A stretch of DNA of 64,000 nucleotides from AP-15 sp963814865 (GCA_963814865.1 CAWFEN010000009.1:124001-188000), one strand, 5' to 3'. Shown: positions 16,997 through 26,266, counted from the first letter of the stretch. Notes: generated by a model not told the origin, from the sequence alone. A program made the numbers and translations.

Positions 16997-18487
16997 ATGA
17001 GAACGGGTGCCGACTATCGCGAAGCCCTGCGCGACGGGCGCCGGGTCTGGGTCATGGGCGAAGGCCAAGTCGTCGACGTGACCACGCACCCGGCGACCCG
17101 CGCGATGGTCGACGAGTACGCCCTGTGGTACGACCGCCACCTCGATCCGGCGTGGCGGGATATCCTGCTCTCGGCGCATCAGGTCGATGGCGAGCGGGTG
17201 CCCTGGGCTTATGTGGCGCCGAAGAAAATCGAGGATCTGGTCGGCATGGGCCGATCCTTCGCGAAGACCATTTTTCTGAGCGCCGGCAACATCACCCACA
17301 CCCCGGCCTATGGCAATCTGATCGCGCTCGGGGTGCTGACCGCGGTGCAGGCGCAGGGACTCTCCGCCGGGCACACCGCCGCGGCGGAGGCCTATCGCGA
17401 CGGGATCGCGCATACCGGTCGTTTCCTGACCTTTTGCGGCGGCGCCCCGATCATCGGGCAGCGCATGCGACCGGACCCGGCCGAGCGCGTCGCGTTGCAA
17501 CTGGTGCGCGAGACCGATGCCGGCGTCGTCCTGCGCGGCCGGCTCGGCATGCATACGAGCCCGGCTTACGCCGAGGATGTCTATGTCGGCGCCCTGTCAG
17601 GCATCGACATCGGCGGGCATCGCGCGAGCTTCATCGTGCCGGTCAACGCTCCCGGCGTCACGGTGTTGTGCCGCAAGCGCGCGGCGCGCAGCGAGAACCC
17701 GTTCATGGCGCCGCTTTCCGGACGTTTCGACGAGCTCGACGGCCAGATGTGGCTCGACGACGTATTCCTCCCATGGGAACGCGTCTTTTTCGTCGACCCT
17801 TCGCCCGAGGCGATCCCGCGCTGGCTCCGCTGGCATCACCTCTATGGCTGGCTGGCGAAGGCGGAGGTCACGCTTGGCCTGACGCTCGCCTTGACCCATG
17901 CCATGGGCCTCAAAGAACACGAGCAGACGATCGAATACCTGATCGACCTGATCGCCGCGGTGCAGACCGTGCGCAGCTGCCTGACCGCGGCCGAGCGCGA
18001 CCCCGATTTCACTCCCGCAGGCTATTGCTTCCCCGATCACGCCCATCTCGCGGCCGGCGGCATCGCTCTCTTCAAGGTCCGCCAGCGCGTCTCCGAGATC
18101 CTGCGGATCGTGCCCGGCTCCTCGCTCGTCGTGGCTCCGTCCGACCATGATCTCGCCGACCCCGAACTGGCTTCCGGTCTCGAAGACTTGTTCGGCGGCG
18201 GCGGGTACACCGCGTTGCAACGCGCGGCACTCTTGCAGCTGGCCGCCGACCACGTCTCCTCGGCGCTCGACGGCCGCGAATCCGCGTTCGAGCTGCATGC
18301 CAGCGGCGGCATGCCCAATTGGCGCCACTGGCTGCGCCGCAGCTTCCGCGATTACGACGTGCTGGCCAATGCGGTGCTGGGCTTCCTCGGCCTGCCGATG
18401 CCGGCAATCGATCTCGGCGCCATCCGCACCGCCCCGATCGCTGCCCGCCGCCCTACGACGCCGCCCGCGACGGGCAGGAAAGGGTAG
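16997..18487 (+). CDS. 4-hydroxyphenylacetate 3-hydroxylase (HpaB) family monooxygenase
   Basis: Protein of 496 residues with the HpaB fold (acyl-CoA-dehydrogenase-like), reduced-flavin-dependent ortho-hydroxylation of phenols. Matching features are the N-terminal TGADYREALRDGR.VW..GE motif, ITHTPAYGN, the MHTSPAYAED segment near the flavin pocket, NPFMAPLSGRFDELD, and the C-terminal GSSLVVAP and HSGGG-like GGGGYTALQRAAL. A reductase partner (HpaC) is not in the window. ATG at 16997 has only a weak AGG upstream. Next to the aromatic-acid transporter and about 0.7 kb before HPPD, it probably takes part in tyrosine or phenylacetate breakdown. The exact substrate is unproven because HpaB paralogues act on many phenols and CoA esters. 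Confidence 0.8.
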   Translation: MRTGADYREALRDGRRVWVMGEGQVVDVTTHPATRAMVDEYALWYDRHLDPAWRDILLSAHQVDGERVPWAYVAPKKIEDLVGMGRSFAKTIFLSAGNITHTPAYGNLIALGVLTAVQAQGLSAGHTAAAEAYRDGIAHTGRFLTFCGGAPIIGQRMRPDPAERVALQLVRETDAGVVLRGRLGMHTSPAYAEDVYVGALSGIDIGGHRASFIVPVNAPGVTVLCRKRAARSENPFMAPLSGRFDELDGQMWLDDVFLPWERVFFVDPSPEAIPRWLRWHHLYGWLAKAEVTLGLTLALTHAMGLKEHEQTIEYLIDLIAAVQTVRSCLTAAERDPDFTPAGYCFPDHAHLAAGGIALFKVRQRVSEILRIVPGSSLVVAPSDHDLADPELASGLEDLFGGGGYTALQRAALLQLAADHVSSALDGRESAFELHASGGMPNWRHWLRRSFRDYDVLANAVLGFLGLPMPAIDLGAIRTAPIAARRPTTPPATGRKG

Positions 18488-18581
18488 CGGGCAGCCGCCT
18501 CGGCGTCACGCTGGCATGCGTGTCTCCGTAAACCGGCGCGACATCGTCGCGCGGTATCTGCGCCTCGGCTATCCGGTCCAA

Positions 18582-18875
18582 TCAATAGAAAATGATGATG
18601 ACGCCTGAACAGTCGCCAAAGTGGATTATGACGACAATCACGGGACGCTGGATGATCAGCGCCTCAGATCTTTTGACGAGACTGACACTCCACTGCGAGT
18701 GTTCCTGGACCGGCACGCCAAGAGCCGTGATGATGCCCTTGGGATCTCTGACCAGCGCGGGTATGTCGTCGAGGCTGATGGTTGCATGCCGTACCGACTC
18801 GATATCCCCGCCGGCTCGCCCCTTCCCCGACAGGATTCGCGAAAGGGCTTCCGTCACATCCTGCAATTCGGCCAT
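18582..18875 (-). CDS. Small hypothetical protein with hydrophobic C-terminal tail
   Basis: Protein of 97 residues from ATG 18875, which has AGGGGTGA just upstream. The N-terminal half is helical (MAELQDVTEALSRIL) and the last 25 residues are strongly hydrophobic and end IIIFY, with a single Cys in HFGDCSG. There is no signal peptide. I do not recognise a family. The length, leader-like N-terminus and odd tail recall leader-core peptides, but no maturation enzyme is nearby, so that idea is weak. It is convergent with the HpaB-like gene. Confidence 0.5.
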   Translation of the reverse strand: MAELQDVTEALSRILSGKGRAGGDIESVRHATISLDDIPALVRDPKGIITALGVPVQEHSQWSVSLVKRSEALIIQRPVIVVIIHFGDCSGVIIIFY

Positions 18876-18942
18876 CGTTTCACCCCTTGTCTCGATGTTG
18901 CAACAAGAGCAGGCGGTTACTGACCGGCAACCTGCCTGAGCT

Positions 18943-18989
18943 TGACCCCGATAAGAAGCCGGCAGCACCGGCTGCTCCATTTCGGGTCA
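18943..18989. other. Nested imperfect stem-loop upstream of HPPD
   Basis: TGACCC (18943) pairs with GGGTCA (18984-18989), and inside lies AGCCGG/CCGGCT with a CAGCA loop. It falls in the 309-bp gap between the small hypothetical gene and HPPD. The role is unknown; it could be an operator or an untranslated-leader structure. Nothing else stands out in 18990-19184. Confidence 0.3.
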
Positions 18990-19184
18990 GACAGCCGGCA
19001 GAGTTACTGACGGAATCGGCTGTCCGATGTGACGCAACTCACACTCGGTAAAGAATCCCGGCGCCCGCGGCACTTCTCCGTTTGTGCGCCTACCCCGCGC
19101 TGCCGATACCGGGCCGGCCGTCCTTGGCGATCAGGGTGGGGGCGACCACATCACCCCCCGTGGCAGGGGCGAGCGGAGGCTCCG

Positions 19185-20276
19185 ATGGCGGCGGCTCGGC
19201 AAGGACGCGATCTGTGGGACAACCCGATGGGGACGGACGGGTTCGAGTTCGTCGAGTACACCGGCCCCGATCCCAGGGCGCTGGCGTCATTGTTCGAGCG
19301 CATGGGGTTCGTTGTCGCGGCGCGCCACCGCTCGAAAAATGTGACGCTCTACAAGCAGGGCGACGTCAACTTCATCCTCAATGCGGAGCCCGAGAGCTTC
19401 GCACAGGCCTTTGCCCGGCTGCATGGCCCCTCGGTCTGCGCGATCGCCTTTCGTGTCGCCGATGCCGCGAAGGCGTATGACCGCGCGATCTCGCTCGGCG
19501 CCAAGCCGGTGCACGGCAAGGTCGGGCCGATGGAGCTGAACATCCCGGCGATCGAGGGGATCGGCGGCAGCCTGATCTATCTGGTCGACCGCTACGGCAA
19601 GCACAGCATCTACGATGTCGATTTCGTTCCGCTGACCGGCGACGACGCGCCGCGGGACGTTGGGCTCACCCGCATCGACCATTTGACCCACAACGTGCAT
19701 CGCGGGCGCATGGAATTGTGGGCCGAGTTCTACGAGCGCCTCTTCAATTTCCGCGAAATCCGCTATTTCGACATCGAAGGAAAGTTGACCGGGCTGCGCT
19801 CAAAGGCGATGACCAGCCCCGATGGGCAAATCCGCATCCCGATCAACGAGAGCGCCGACGACAAATCGCAGATCGCCGAGTATCTCGCGGCCTATCACGG
19901 TGAGGGCATCCAGCACATCGCCCTCGCCACCGCCGACATCTACGCGACCGTCGAGGCGTTGCAGGCGCGCGGGGTATCGTTCATGTCGGTCCCCGATACC
20001 TATTACGAAGCGGTCGAGACCCGCGTGCCGGGACACGGCGAGGATCTCGGCCGCCTGCAGCGGGACCGTATCCTGATCGACGGCGCGCCGGCTGCCGGGC
20101 AAGGGCTTTTATTGCAGATCTTCACCGAAACCGTGATCGGCCCGATCTTCTTCGAGATCATCGAGCGCAAGGGCAATGACGGGTTCGGCGAGGGCAATTT
20201 CCGCGCCCTGTTCGAGTCGATCGAGCGCGACCAGATCCGCCGCGGCGTCCTCGCCCCTGGCGAGCAGGTTCGCTGA
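19185..20276 (+). CDS. hpd: 4-hydroxyphenylpyruvate dioxygenase
   Basis: Protein of 363 residues that converts 4-hydroxyphenylpyruvate to homogentisate, the second step of tyrosine catabolism, using Fe(II). It has two VOC domains. The iron ligands are H166 (RIDHLTHNV), H244 (GIQHIALAT) and E324 (FFEIIERKG), and the C-terminal FGEGNFRALFESIERDQIRRG is characteristic of the family. ATG at 19185 has GCGGAGG nine bases upstream; an in-frame ATG at 19029 would add 52 residues that are unlike the family. Homogentisate dioxygenase and later genes are not in the window, so the rest of the pathway is elsewhere. Confidence 0.93.
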   Translation: MAAARQGRDLWDNPMGTDGFEFVEYTGPDPRALASLFERMGFVVAARHRSKNVTLYKQGDVNFILNAEPESFAQAFARLHGPSVCAIAFRVADAAKAYDRAISLGAKPVHGKVGPMELNIPAIEGIGGSLIYLVDRYGKHSIYDVDFVPLTGDDAPRDVGLTRIDHLTHNVHRGRMELWAEFYERLFNFREIRYFDIEGKLTGLRSKAMTSPDGQIRIPINESADDKSQIAEYLAAYHGEGIQHIALATADIYATVEALQARGVSFMSVPDTYYEAVETRVPGHGEDLGRLQRDRILIDGAPAAGQGLLLQIFTETVIGPIFFEIIERKGNDGFGEGNFRALFESIERDQIRRGVLAPGEQVR

Positions 20277-20314
20277 GGGCCTGATCCCGAACGACGCCGG
20301 GCCGCACATGTTGT

Positions 20315-20650
20315 TCAGCGCTCCACAAAAGACACGCCATGCCGAAACAAAAGCGCGCGCATAGGCTCGGCGAACGCTTCGTGTTCGGGATCAGCAGGAC
20401 CGCCGTCCAACACGTACCAGACGAGCCGCGCGTGAATATCGAGTGCCTCTATCCATTGGTCGCCGAGGATCGCGTAGCCGATGTAATCCGCCTCAATATC
20501 CAGCGCTGATTCGAGTCGAATGCTTGGAACTTCGGCGATCGCCCGGAGGACTCGCCTCACGATTTCGTCGAGGCAGGAATCCGGCAGCTGCCGACCGGCC
20601 TCCGCCAGTTTCTGGCGCAGATAGTTGCGTCCGCCGACCTCGGGCGGCAC
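20315..20650 (-). CDS. Hypothetical protein
   Basis: Protein of up to 111 residues (GTG start at 20650 uncertain, no clear ribosome site), acidic, with plausible codon use: LAEAGRQLPDSCLDEIVRRVL and LDIEADYIGYAILGDQWIEAL. No motif recognised. It ends 38 bp after the convergent HPPD gene. A later start is possible. Confidence 0.45.
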   Translation of the reverse strand: MPPEVGGRNYLRQKLAEAGRQLPDSCLDEIVRRVLRAIAEVPSIRLESALDIEADYIGYAILGDQWIEALDIHARLVWYVLDGGPADPEHEAFAEPMRALLFRHGVSFVER

Positions 20651-20800
20651 AACGGTCGAGCCGAAAAGTTTTTTTCAGAACATGGCTGCCGGGGAACATG
20701 CTGCGAGACGGATTAAATAATCCCCTCCCCGTCCCCCCGAAACACCTAAGATGAATAAGTCCGGCCCGGCGCCCGGCAACACAAGGAAGGTCTGACCATC

Positions 20801-21082
20801 GTGACGGTCTTCGATACCTTGAAGCTGGCGCGGTCGCTGCGCGAGGCCGGCATGCCGGGAGAGCAGGCCGGGGCGCTGGCCGAGGCCTTTACCGGCGAGA
20901 TCGCCGAGAAGCGCGACATCGAGGCATTAAGGCGCGACGTCGAAACGGCGGAGACTACGGCAAAGCGCAATCTCGACAGCGGCGTCGACAAGCTCGGCGC
21001 GCGGCTGACTTTCCTGCAATGGCAACTCGGCCTCATCACCGCACTGGTGCTGGGCGTGCTGCTCAAGCTGTTCTTGCGGTGA
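20801..21082 (+). CDS. Small coiled-coil protein with C-terminal membrane anchor
   Basis: Protein of 93 residues starting at GTG. The N-terminal half carries a short helical domain (TLKLARSLREAGMPGEQAGALAEAF), then a coiled coil with Glu/Arg heptads, and one C-terminal transmembrane helix (LGLITALVLGVLLKLFL). This layout matches the small DUF1640/CCDC90-like proteins frequent in Alphaproteobacteria, of unknown role. AAGGAAGG sits about 11 bases upstream. The 150 bp before it (20651-20800) hold a run of T and no gene. Confidence 0.65.
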   Translation: MTVFDTLKLARSLREAGMPGEQAGALAEAFTGEIAEKRDIEALRRDVETAETTAKRNLDSGVDKLGARLTFLQWQLGLITALVLGVLLKLFLR

Positions 21083-21321
21083 TTGCGTCTTTTGGATGGC
21101 GTTGGCGGCTTTTAAGCCTGGTCGAGACGCATGCCGCGTTCGCGGCGGCCGACATGCCCAACTCCGGAAGCACAAGCAGCAGCAGAGGAGATCTGTCGAG
21201 ATCTGCGCGTGCCCTAACGCACAGGCGGGAGACCGGGGCGGAATTTCGAGTTATTGCAACCCTGGCTTTCCACTTTCGCGGGAATGACAAATGCTCCGCG
21301 GTGATTTGCCCCCTTGCGCGC

Positions 21322-21351
21322 GACCCTCTCTCCGCGAGCGGGGAGAGGGTC
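21322..21351. repeat. Short interspersed hairpin
   Basis: GACCCTCTC and GAGAGGGTC form a 9-bp stem around a 12-base loop. The spelling is that of a widespread intergenic palindrome in GC-rich Alphaproteobacteria. It lies eight bases before the stop of the convergent VOC gene and could also act as a terminator. The rest of 21083-21321 holds a GCGGGAATGAC half-motif and no gene. Confidence 0.5.
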
Positions 21352-21358
21352 CACACGC

Positions 21359-21964
21359 CTATTCGGCGGGGATGGGCTCCTTCCTGCCGAAAGTCGGGGT
21401 ATCGGTGCGGTCGACGAGCGCTTCGGGGCCTTCGTTCGGCAGCGGCTCGGCCCAGTTGATCGCGCCGTCGATATCGTTTTCCCACATCTCGCGCGGCAAT
21501 TCGTAGAGGAACTCGACACCGTAGCCGTTCGGGTCGTTGACATAGACGCTGTGCGTCACCCCATGATTGACGCGCCAGTTGAACTTGACGCCGCGGCTCT
21601 GCAGAAAGGCGAGTTGCTTCAGCCACGCCTCGCGATTCGGCATCGTCAGCGCGACATGGTTGATCGCGACCCGACCATCCGACAGCACCCATTCGGCGGG
21701 CGCCGGCAGGTTCGGGCTTTCGACCAGGGCCACGTCGTGATGGGTCAGCTTGCCGCCATGGTCGGCGCTGTAGAAGCGCATCTTGGGCGGCGACGGCCGA
21801 TCGGGCCGCCGGTGCAATTCGCCGACCTGCTTCAGCCCGACGATCTCGGTCCAAAACCGGTGCAACTCCTCGATATCGCGGACGTTCAGGACGAGGTGGT
21901 TGATGCCGGACGGGGTCACGGCCTCAGCCGGGGCCGGCAGGGCTTCTGACGTTCTATCTGTCAT
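21359..21964 (-). CDS. VOC-family dioxygenase (catechol 2,3-dioxygenase-like)
   Basis: Protein of 201 residues forming one vicinal-oxygen-chelate module pair. Likely metal ligands are H23 (GINHLVLNV), H103 (AINHVALTM) and E151 (GYGVEFLYE), the HHE triad of ring-cleaving members. ATG at 21964. It is the last gene of a minus-strand run (formamidase-like, acyl-CoA dehydrogenase, thioesterase, this gene), separated from the thioesterase gene by 110 bp. Because single-module VOC proteins include isomerases and resistance proteins, the ring-cleavage role is likely but not certain. Confidence 0.8.
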   Translation of the reverse strand: MTDRTSEALPAPAEAVTPSGINHLVLNVRDIEELHRFWTEIVGLKQVGELHRRPDRPSPPKMRFYSADHGGKLTHHDVALVESPNLPAPAEWVLSDGRVAINHVALTMPNREAWLKQLAFLQSRGVKFNWRVNHGVTHSVYVNDPNGYGVEFLYELPREMWENDIDGAINWAEPLPNEGPEALVDRTDTPTFGRKEPIPAE

Positions 21965-22074
21965 CGTGGCGCTCCGAAATTGACCTGGATCGTCTGGTAC
22001 TCCGAAGCAGCAGATCGCGCAAGTCCGCCCGGAAGCTTTGCGCCAGCCGCCTTTTTCAAGGCGGCGGGACGGCG

Positions 22075-22926
22075 TCATTCGAGCGGCAGCAGCAACGGCG
22101 CCGCACGCGCGCGGATCTGATCCGGCAGCGCCGCCGGCCGCCGCGCTTCGAGGTCGAGCTGGACGCCGAACTGGCCGAGCCGCGCGAACTCGGTCCCGGT
22201 GCGGGGGTCGCACATGCGATGCACAAAGCGGATCGACGAGCTGCCGAGATGGGCGATCCCGGTCTCGACCAGATACGGATCGCCGAGCCGCGGCGTGCCC
22301 GTGATCCGCAGCGCCAGCTCGAATGTCGAGAAGCCGCGACGATCCGATTTCATATACGCGCCGGTCAGGCCGATCGCCGCCGATGCCTGCAGCAGCGCGT
22401 CGGTAAACCGGTGAACGAAAGCAGTCAGGGAAAAGCGTCCGAATTCATCGAGATCGGCCGGCCGTACCCGGCCCCGTGCGCTGGCAACCGCGCCGGCCAT
22501 CGTCCGAGGCTCGGGTCGCTGCTCGCTCGGCGGCGCCTCCCAAGCCGCCAGCTGCCGCCCGATCGCGGCGCGCTGCTCCGGCGACAAATCGGCGGCCGGC
22601 GAACCCCACAGCTCCTCGACCCAGGTCACCGTTTCGCCGCCGGCCGAATCCGCGACACGGTGCCCGAACCGCAGCTCCGGGTCGATCCCGATCGCTGCGC
22701 TCTCGATGTGAAAGCTGTCGCCGGCGCGCAATTCGCGGACGAAGCGCAGGTTCAGGCGGCGGGGAAAAACGCCGGCGCGCAAGCTGTCGGCAATACCGAG
22801 GCGATCGGCCAGTGCCGCCCCGGCCTGCTCGATGCGATCGAAATAATAAGCGATCGTAAAGTGCTCGGTGACGTCGCATTCCCAAGGCACGACCGTGCCG
22901 CGATAGGTCTCGGCCCATTCCGCCAT
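22075..22926 (-). CDS. Acyl-CoA thioesterase, double hot-dog
   Basis: Protein of 283 residues with two 4HBT-like hot-dog modules. The first begins RGTVVPWECDVTEHFTIAYYFDRIEQAG, with the Asp-containing helix typical of acyl-CoA thioesterases, and the second starts at about residue 145 (RGRVRPADLDEFGRFSLTAFVHRFTDA). Such enzymes hydrolyse acyl-CoA esters. I chose ATG 22926 over an upstream TTG. It sits 70 bp downstream of the acyl-CoA dehydrogenase gene in the same direction. Substrate unknown. Confidence 0.75.
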   Translation of the reverse strand: MAEWAETYRGTVVPWECDVTEHFTIAYYFDRIEQAGAALADRLGIADSLRAGVFPRRLNLRFVRELRAGDSFHIESAAIGIDPELRFGHRVADSAGGETVTWVEELWGSPAADLSPEQRAAIGRQLAAWEAPPSEQRPEPRTMAGAVASARGRVRPADLDEFGRFSLTAFVHRFTDALLQASAAIGLTGAYMKSDRRGFSTFELALRITGTPRLGDPYLVETGIAHLGSSSIRFVHRMCDPRTGTEFARLGQFGVQLDLEARRPAALPDQIRARAAPLLLPLE

Positions 22927-22996
22927 TTTCAAGATTCCGCGATTCTCACAGCCCGGCCCGCAGCAGACGCGCCGGCTGGCGGCCGATCGCCAACGC

Positions 22997-24188
22997 TCAC
23001 CCCTTCGGCAGGCCGAGCACGCGCTCGCCGATGATGTTGCGCTGGATCTCGCTGGTGCCGCCGGCGATCGTGTATTGACGCGCGCCGAGCACGCGATGGG
23101 TCCAGCGCGCGGCGTCGGGCACCGCCTCGGTCGGCGCGTCGACAGTCGCGTAGGGACCGAGCAGGGTCGAGGAGAAATCGGCGATGCGCTGCGCGATCTC
23201 CGAGCCGAACAGCTTGAGGATCGACCCCTCGGGTCCTGGCGGCTCGCCGCGCAGGCGGCGGGTCAGCCCGCGCAGCCGCGTCACCTGCAGCGCCTTGACG
23301 TCGATCGCCAGCTGGGCCAATTGCTGGCGGATATGGCTCTCGTTCCAGGCTGGCTCCTGGCGGTTCGGGAATTGCCTGGCCAATTCGGCAAGGCGGGCGA
23401 TCTGCGCGGCGTGGTCGCGCCCGCCGGCGCCGCTGCGCTCGAACATCAGGGTCGTCGTCGTGACCTTCCACCCCTCGTTCAGCGGTCCGACCAGATTCTC
23501 CTTCGGCACGACGACGTCCTCGAAGAACACTTCGTTGAAATGTCGGTGACCGTTGAGCAGGACCAGCGGCCGTACGGTGACGCCCGGCGTCTTCATGTCG
23601 ACCAGCAGGTAGGAGATGCCGTGATGCTTGGGCGCATCGGGGTCGGTGCGCACCAGCAGAAAGCACCAATCGGCGAAATGCGCGCCCGAGGTCCACACCT
23701 TCTGGCCGTTGACGACGAAATGATCGCCCTGGTCGACCGCACGGGTCCTGAGGCTCGCGAGATCGGAGCCGGCGCCGGGCTCGGAATAGCCTTGGCACCA
23801 TAATTCATCGGCGCCGAGGATCTTCGGCAGGTAGCGCTGTTTCTGTTCTTCGGTGCCCCAGTGGATCACGGTCGGACCGAGCAGGTTCAAGCCGACATTG
23901 CCGGGCAATACCGGAGCGCGGGCGCGGAAATATTCCTCGTCGAAGATGACCTGCTGCATGAAGCCGGCCCCGCGACCGCCGTATTCCTTGGGCCAGGAGA
24001 TGCCGACCCAGCCCGCCGCATGCATCGTCTTTTGCCAGGCAATGCGCTTTTCCAAGGTCTCGCGGTCGGGGGCGACGCGCTGGTCGGCGGCATCATCGAC
24101 GCAGAATTCCGGGTGGCAGGTTCGCTTCGAGCCATTCGCGAAACTCGGCGCGGAAGGCCGCGTGTTCCGGACTGTCGGCGAAATCCAT
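22997..24188 (-). CDS. Acyl-CoA dehydrogenase, frameshifted near N-terminus
   Basis: Flavoenzyme of the acyl-CoA dehydrogenase superfamily, about 396 residues when joined. The true N-terminus is MDFADSPEHAAFRAEFREWL from ATG 24188; an extra base at about 24110 moves the rest into another frame, from EFCVDDAADQRVAPDR on. Visible are the flavin motif WCQGYSEPGAGSDLASL, VVNGQKVWTSGAHFADW, and the C-terminal YTIAGGTSEIQRNIIGERVLGLP. The catalytic Glu position of short/medium-chain enzymes is Gly here (IAGGTSE), as in the FadE-like group often used on branched or cyclic acyl-CoA. It lies 15 bp after the formamidase-like gene, so the two are co-transcribed. Confidence 0.87.
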
Positions 24189-24203
24189 GGGTCGGGTCTC
24201 CTG

Positions 24204-25313
24204 CTATCTGCCAAAGATGTCGAGCGGCAGGAAGGCGCTGACGATCATGTTCGGCACATCGACGAGCTCGCTCAATTTGAGATCGACGGCGACCGAGCAG
24301 ATCGCATAGGCCTGCTGTCGGCTCCAGCCGCGCTCGACCAGCAGGTCGATCATCGACAACAGCGCGTTTCTTGCGCTCAACGTCGCATCCTCGCTCTCGT
24401 TGGTGCCGTCGGCGCGGATCGACATGCCGGTGGTGGCCAGAAAACGCTTGGGGGCGGCAAGCGCCGGCGGGAAATAATAGTCGTCGCGGGCGAAGCGCGG
24501 AAAGCGGATGCCGCGGCGCCGGGCCTCGCCCTTGTGCAGCGAAAAGCGCACCAGGATCGCGCCGGCCATCTCGATCGCGGTGCCGCAGGCTTCGCCGTCG
24601 CCTTGCGCGAAATGCGCGTCGCCGACCGAGAACAATGCGCCGTCGACAAAGACGGGAAGCAGCAGCCGCGCGCCTTTGCTCAGCTGCTTGATATCCATGT
24701 TGCCGCCGTTTTCACGCGGCGGGATCGTGCGCAACGCTTCGGAGGCGATCGGCTCGACAGCCGGCACCGCGCCCTGCGGCTCGGGCGGGAGCGCGATGCC
24801 GCCACGGCCCGCCAGATTGGCTTCGCGCCGCTGGACGGTCTCGCGCAATGCCGTTGACGGGGCGACGCCGATGACCCCGACAAAGGAGCCGTCGGGGATG
24901 CGCACGCCGGGCAGGTCGGTCAATTCCGCGAACCCGTCCTTGAGTGTCCATTTGGCGATGTAGGGGTCGGGAAAGGCATCGCGCAGAAAGCCGAAACCCG
25001 GCACCTGGACGGTGTAGGCGAATTGGGCCGGCTTCATGTCGCGGATCTCGACTTCGAGGAGATCGCCCGGTGCCGCGCCCGCGACATAGACGGGACCGGT
25101 CAGCGGGTGAACGAGGTTGAGGTCGCAGCGGCGCAGATCCTCGGCCGTTGTTGCTGCGGTGATCTGCCCGTCGAACGCGTCGCGGGTTTCGATCTCGACC
25201 TCTTCGCCGAGTGCGGCCTCGACAATCGGCTCGATCGCCTCGTGCCAGCGGTTGTGACCCTTCTCCGGCTCCTGGGCGAGACGCTTCCGGTAATCGAGCG
25301 TGACGCTTTTCAT
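24204..25313 (-). CDS. Acetamidase/formamidase family amidohydrolase
   Basis: Protein of 369 residues of the FmdA/AmdA family, which hydrolyses formamide, acetamide or related amides to the acid and ammonia. Family stretches are LVHPLTGPVYVAGAAPGDLLEVEI, FVGVIGVAP, ENGGNMDIKQL, and GDAHFAQGDGEACGTAIE, the block bearing the likely catalytic acidic and histidine residues. ATG 25313 has GGGGAGGG nearby. First gene of the four-gene minus-strand run. The combination with acyl-CoA genes suggests release of an acid from an amide before activation elsewhere, which is an inference. Confidence 0.85.
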   Translation of the reverse strand: MKSVTLDYRKRLAQEPEKGHNRWHEAIEPIVEAALGEEVEIETRDAFDGQITAATTAEDLRRCDLNLVHPLTGPVYVAGAAPGDLLEVEIRDMKPAQFAYTVQVPGFGFLRDAFPDPYIAKWTLKDGFAELTDLPGVRIPDGSFVGVIGVAPSTALRETVQRREANLAGRGGIALPPEPQGAVPAVEPIASEALRTIPPRENGGNMDIKQLSKGARLLLPVFVDGALFSVGDAHFAQGDGEACGTAIEMAGAILVRFSLHKGEARRRGIRFPRFARDDYYFPPALAAPKRFLATTGMSIRADGTNESEDATLSARNALLSMIDLLVERGWSRQQAYAICSVAVDLKLSELVDVPNMIVSAFLPLDIFGR

Positions 25314-25439
25314 GCCGCCCTCCCCGTACCGCGTCGGCAGGCCGAGGCTATGCGGATGAACGAGCGGTGGCAAGCGCGGCCGGCCAGGAAGCGCCATCCT
25401 CTGCCGACATATCCCAGGCGCGCAGGTTGCCGAGGGGCG

Positions 25440-26073
25440 TCAGCGCAGCGGCCTTTTAGCGAACCGCACTGCGTCCGGCAGCACGATGGTGTTTCCAGCA
25501 AAATCCAGCCGCGCCTGACCGAACCATTGCGCCAACACCTCTTTCATGCCGCCGTCGTGAACCCCGCCGCGCGGCAGCGGCCGGATCGGCCGGCTGCCTC
25601 GAAGCCGTGCACGAGGTGGTTCTCCAGCGCCTCGATCTGCGACAGCAGCGGCTCGGACCCGCGATGGCGCGTCAGAAAGGCGACGAAAGCCGGGGTTCCC
25701 GCAGCGCCAAGCGGTGAGAGCGCCCGGCGAAGGCAAGCGGCACGCCGCGGCGGGCCAGCCTTCGGCGTCCGGCTTCCTCTGCCGATGCCGGCAGACTCTC
25801 GTTTGCCGCAGCGGCGGGCCGGTCCTGTTGCCGCTGCCATTCGACCGAGCCGGGCGCAGCGCTCGGCGGGCCAGCGGGCCAGCCTTCGAGCTCGGCCGCG
25901 AGACGGCAATATTGCGCCCAGGTCACAGGATCGGCGGTCGCGATCAGCGCCTCGACCAAGCCCAAATCGGCAGCGTGACGCGCCAACTCTCCCATATCTG
26001 CAACTTTGCGGCCGATTGCGGCGGTGTGCAAGCCGGCCTCCGACTGCCGGTCGCCGATCGCCGGGCGAGCCAT
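25440..26073 (-). pseudogene. Hypothetical protein broken by two frameshifts
   Basis: Protein-like sequence on the minus strand moves through three frames. From ATG 26073 it reads MARPAIGDRQSEAGLHTAAI and DLGLVEALIATADPVTWAQY, then after about 25720 LGAAGTPAFVAFLTRHRG and LSQIEALENHLVHGFEAAGR, then after about 25590 GGMKEVLAQWFGQARLDFAG and a stop at 25440. The reading frame changes each look like one missing base. No family recognised. It may be a decayed gene or sequence error. Its start codon coincides with the first copy of the 31-bp exporter element. Confidence 0.4.
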
Positions 26074-26097
26074 CGAATTCCCGATCATCAGCCGCGC
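26067..26097 (+). promoter_or_regulatory. 31-bp conserved upstream element, copy A
   Basis: Begins GAGCCATCGAATTCCC and ends GCCGCGC. The same 31-base layout recurs at 27849 and 29557, each time upstream of an exporter gene or its regulator (consensus GAsCyATCGAATTyCC, 8 variable bases, GCCGCGC). This copy is 170 bp before the first DHA2 gene; a TATGAT at 26142 could be a -10 box. Candidate operator or activator site. Confidence 0.5.
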
Positions 26098-26266
26098 GCT
26101 CGCGTCGCGATCGGGGTTTTGGTGTTCCTGTTGCCGCTGCCTATGATCGCATGACAATTCCGTTACAGGTCGAGACCAGCATCGACCGGGGGGAGCGGCG
26201 CCGCGTTGACTTTCGCGTGCAGAAAGCGTCCCGCCGCCGCTCGCTTCCTCCCGCGGAGGGCGCGCG

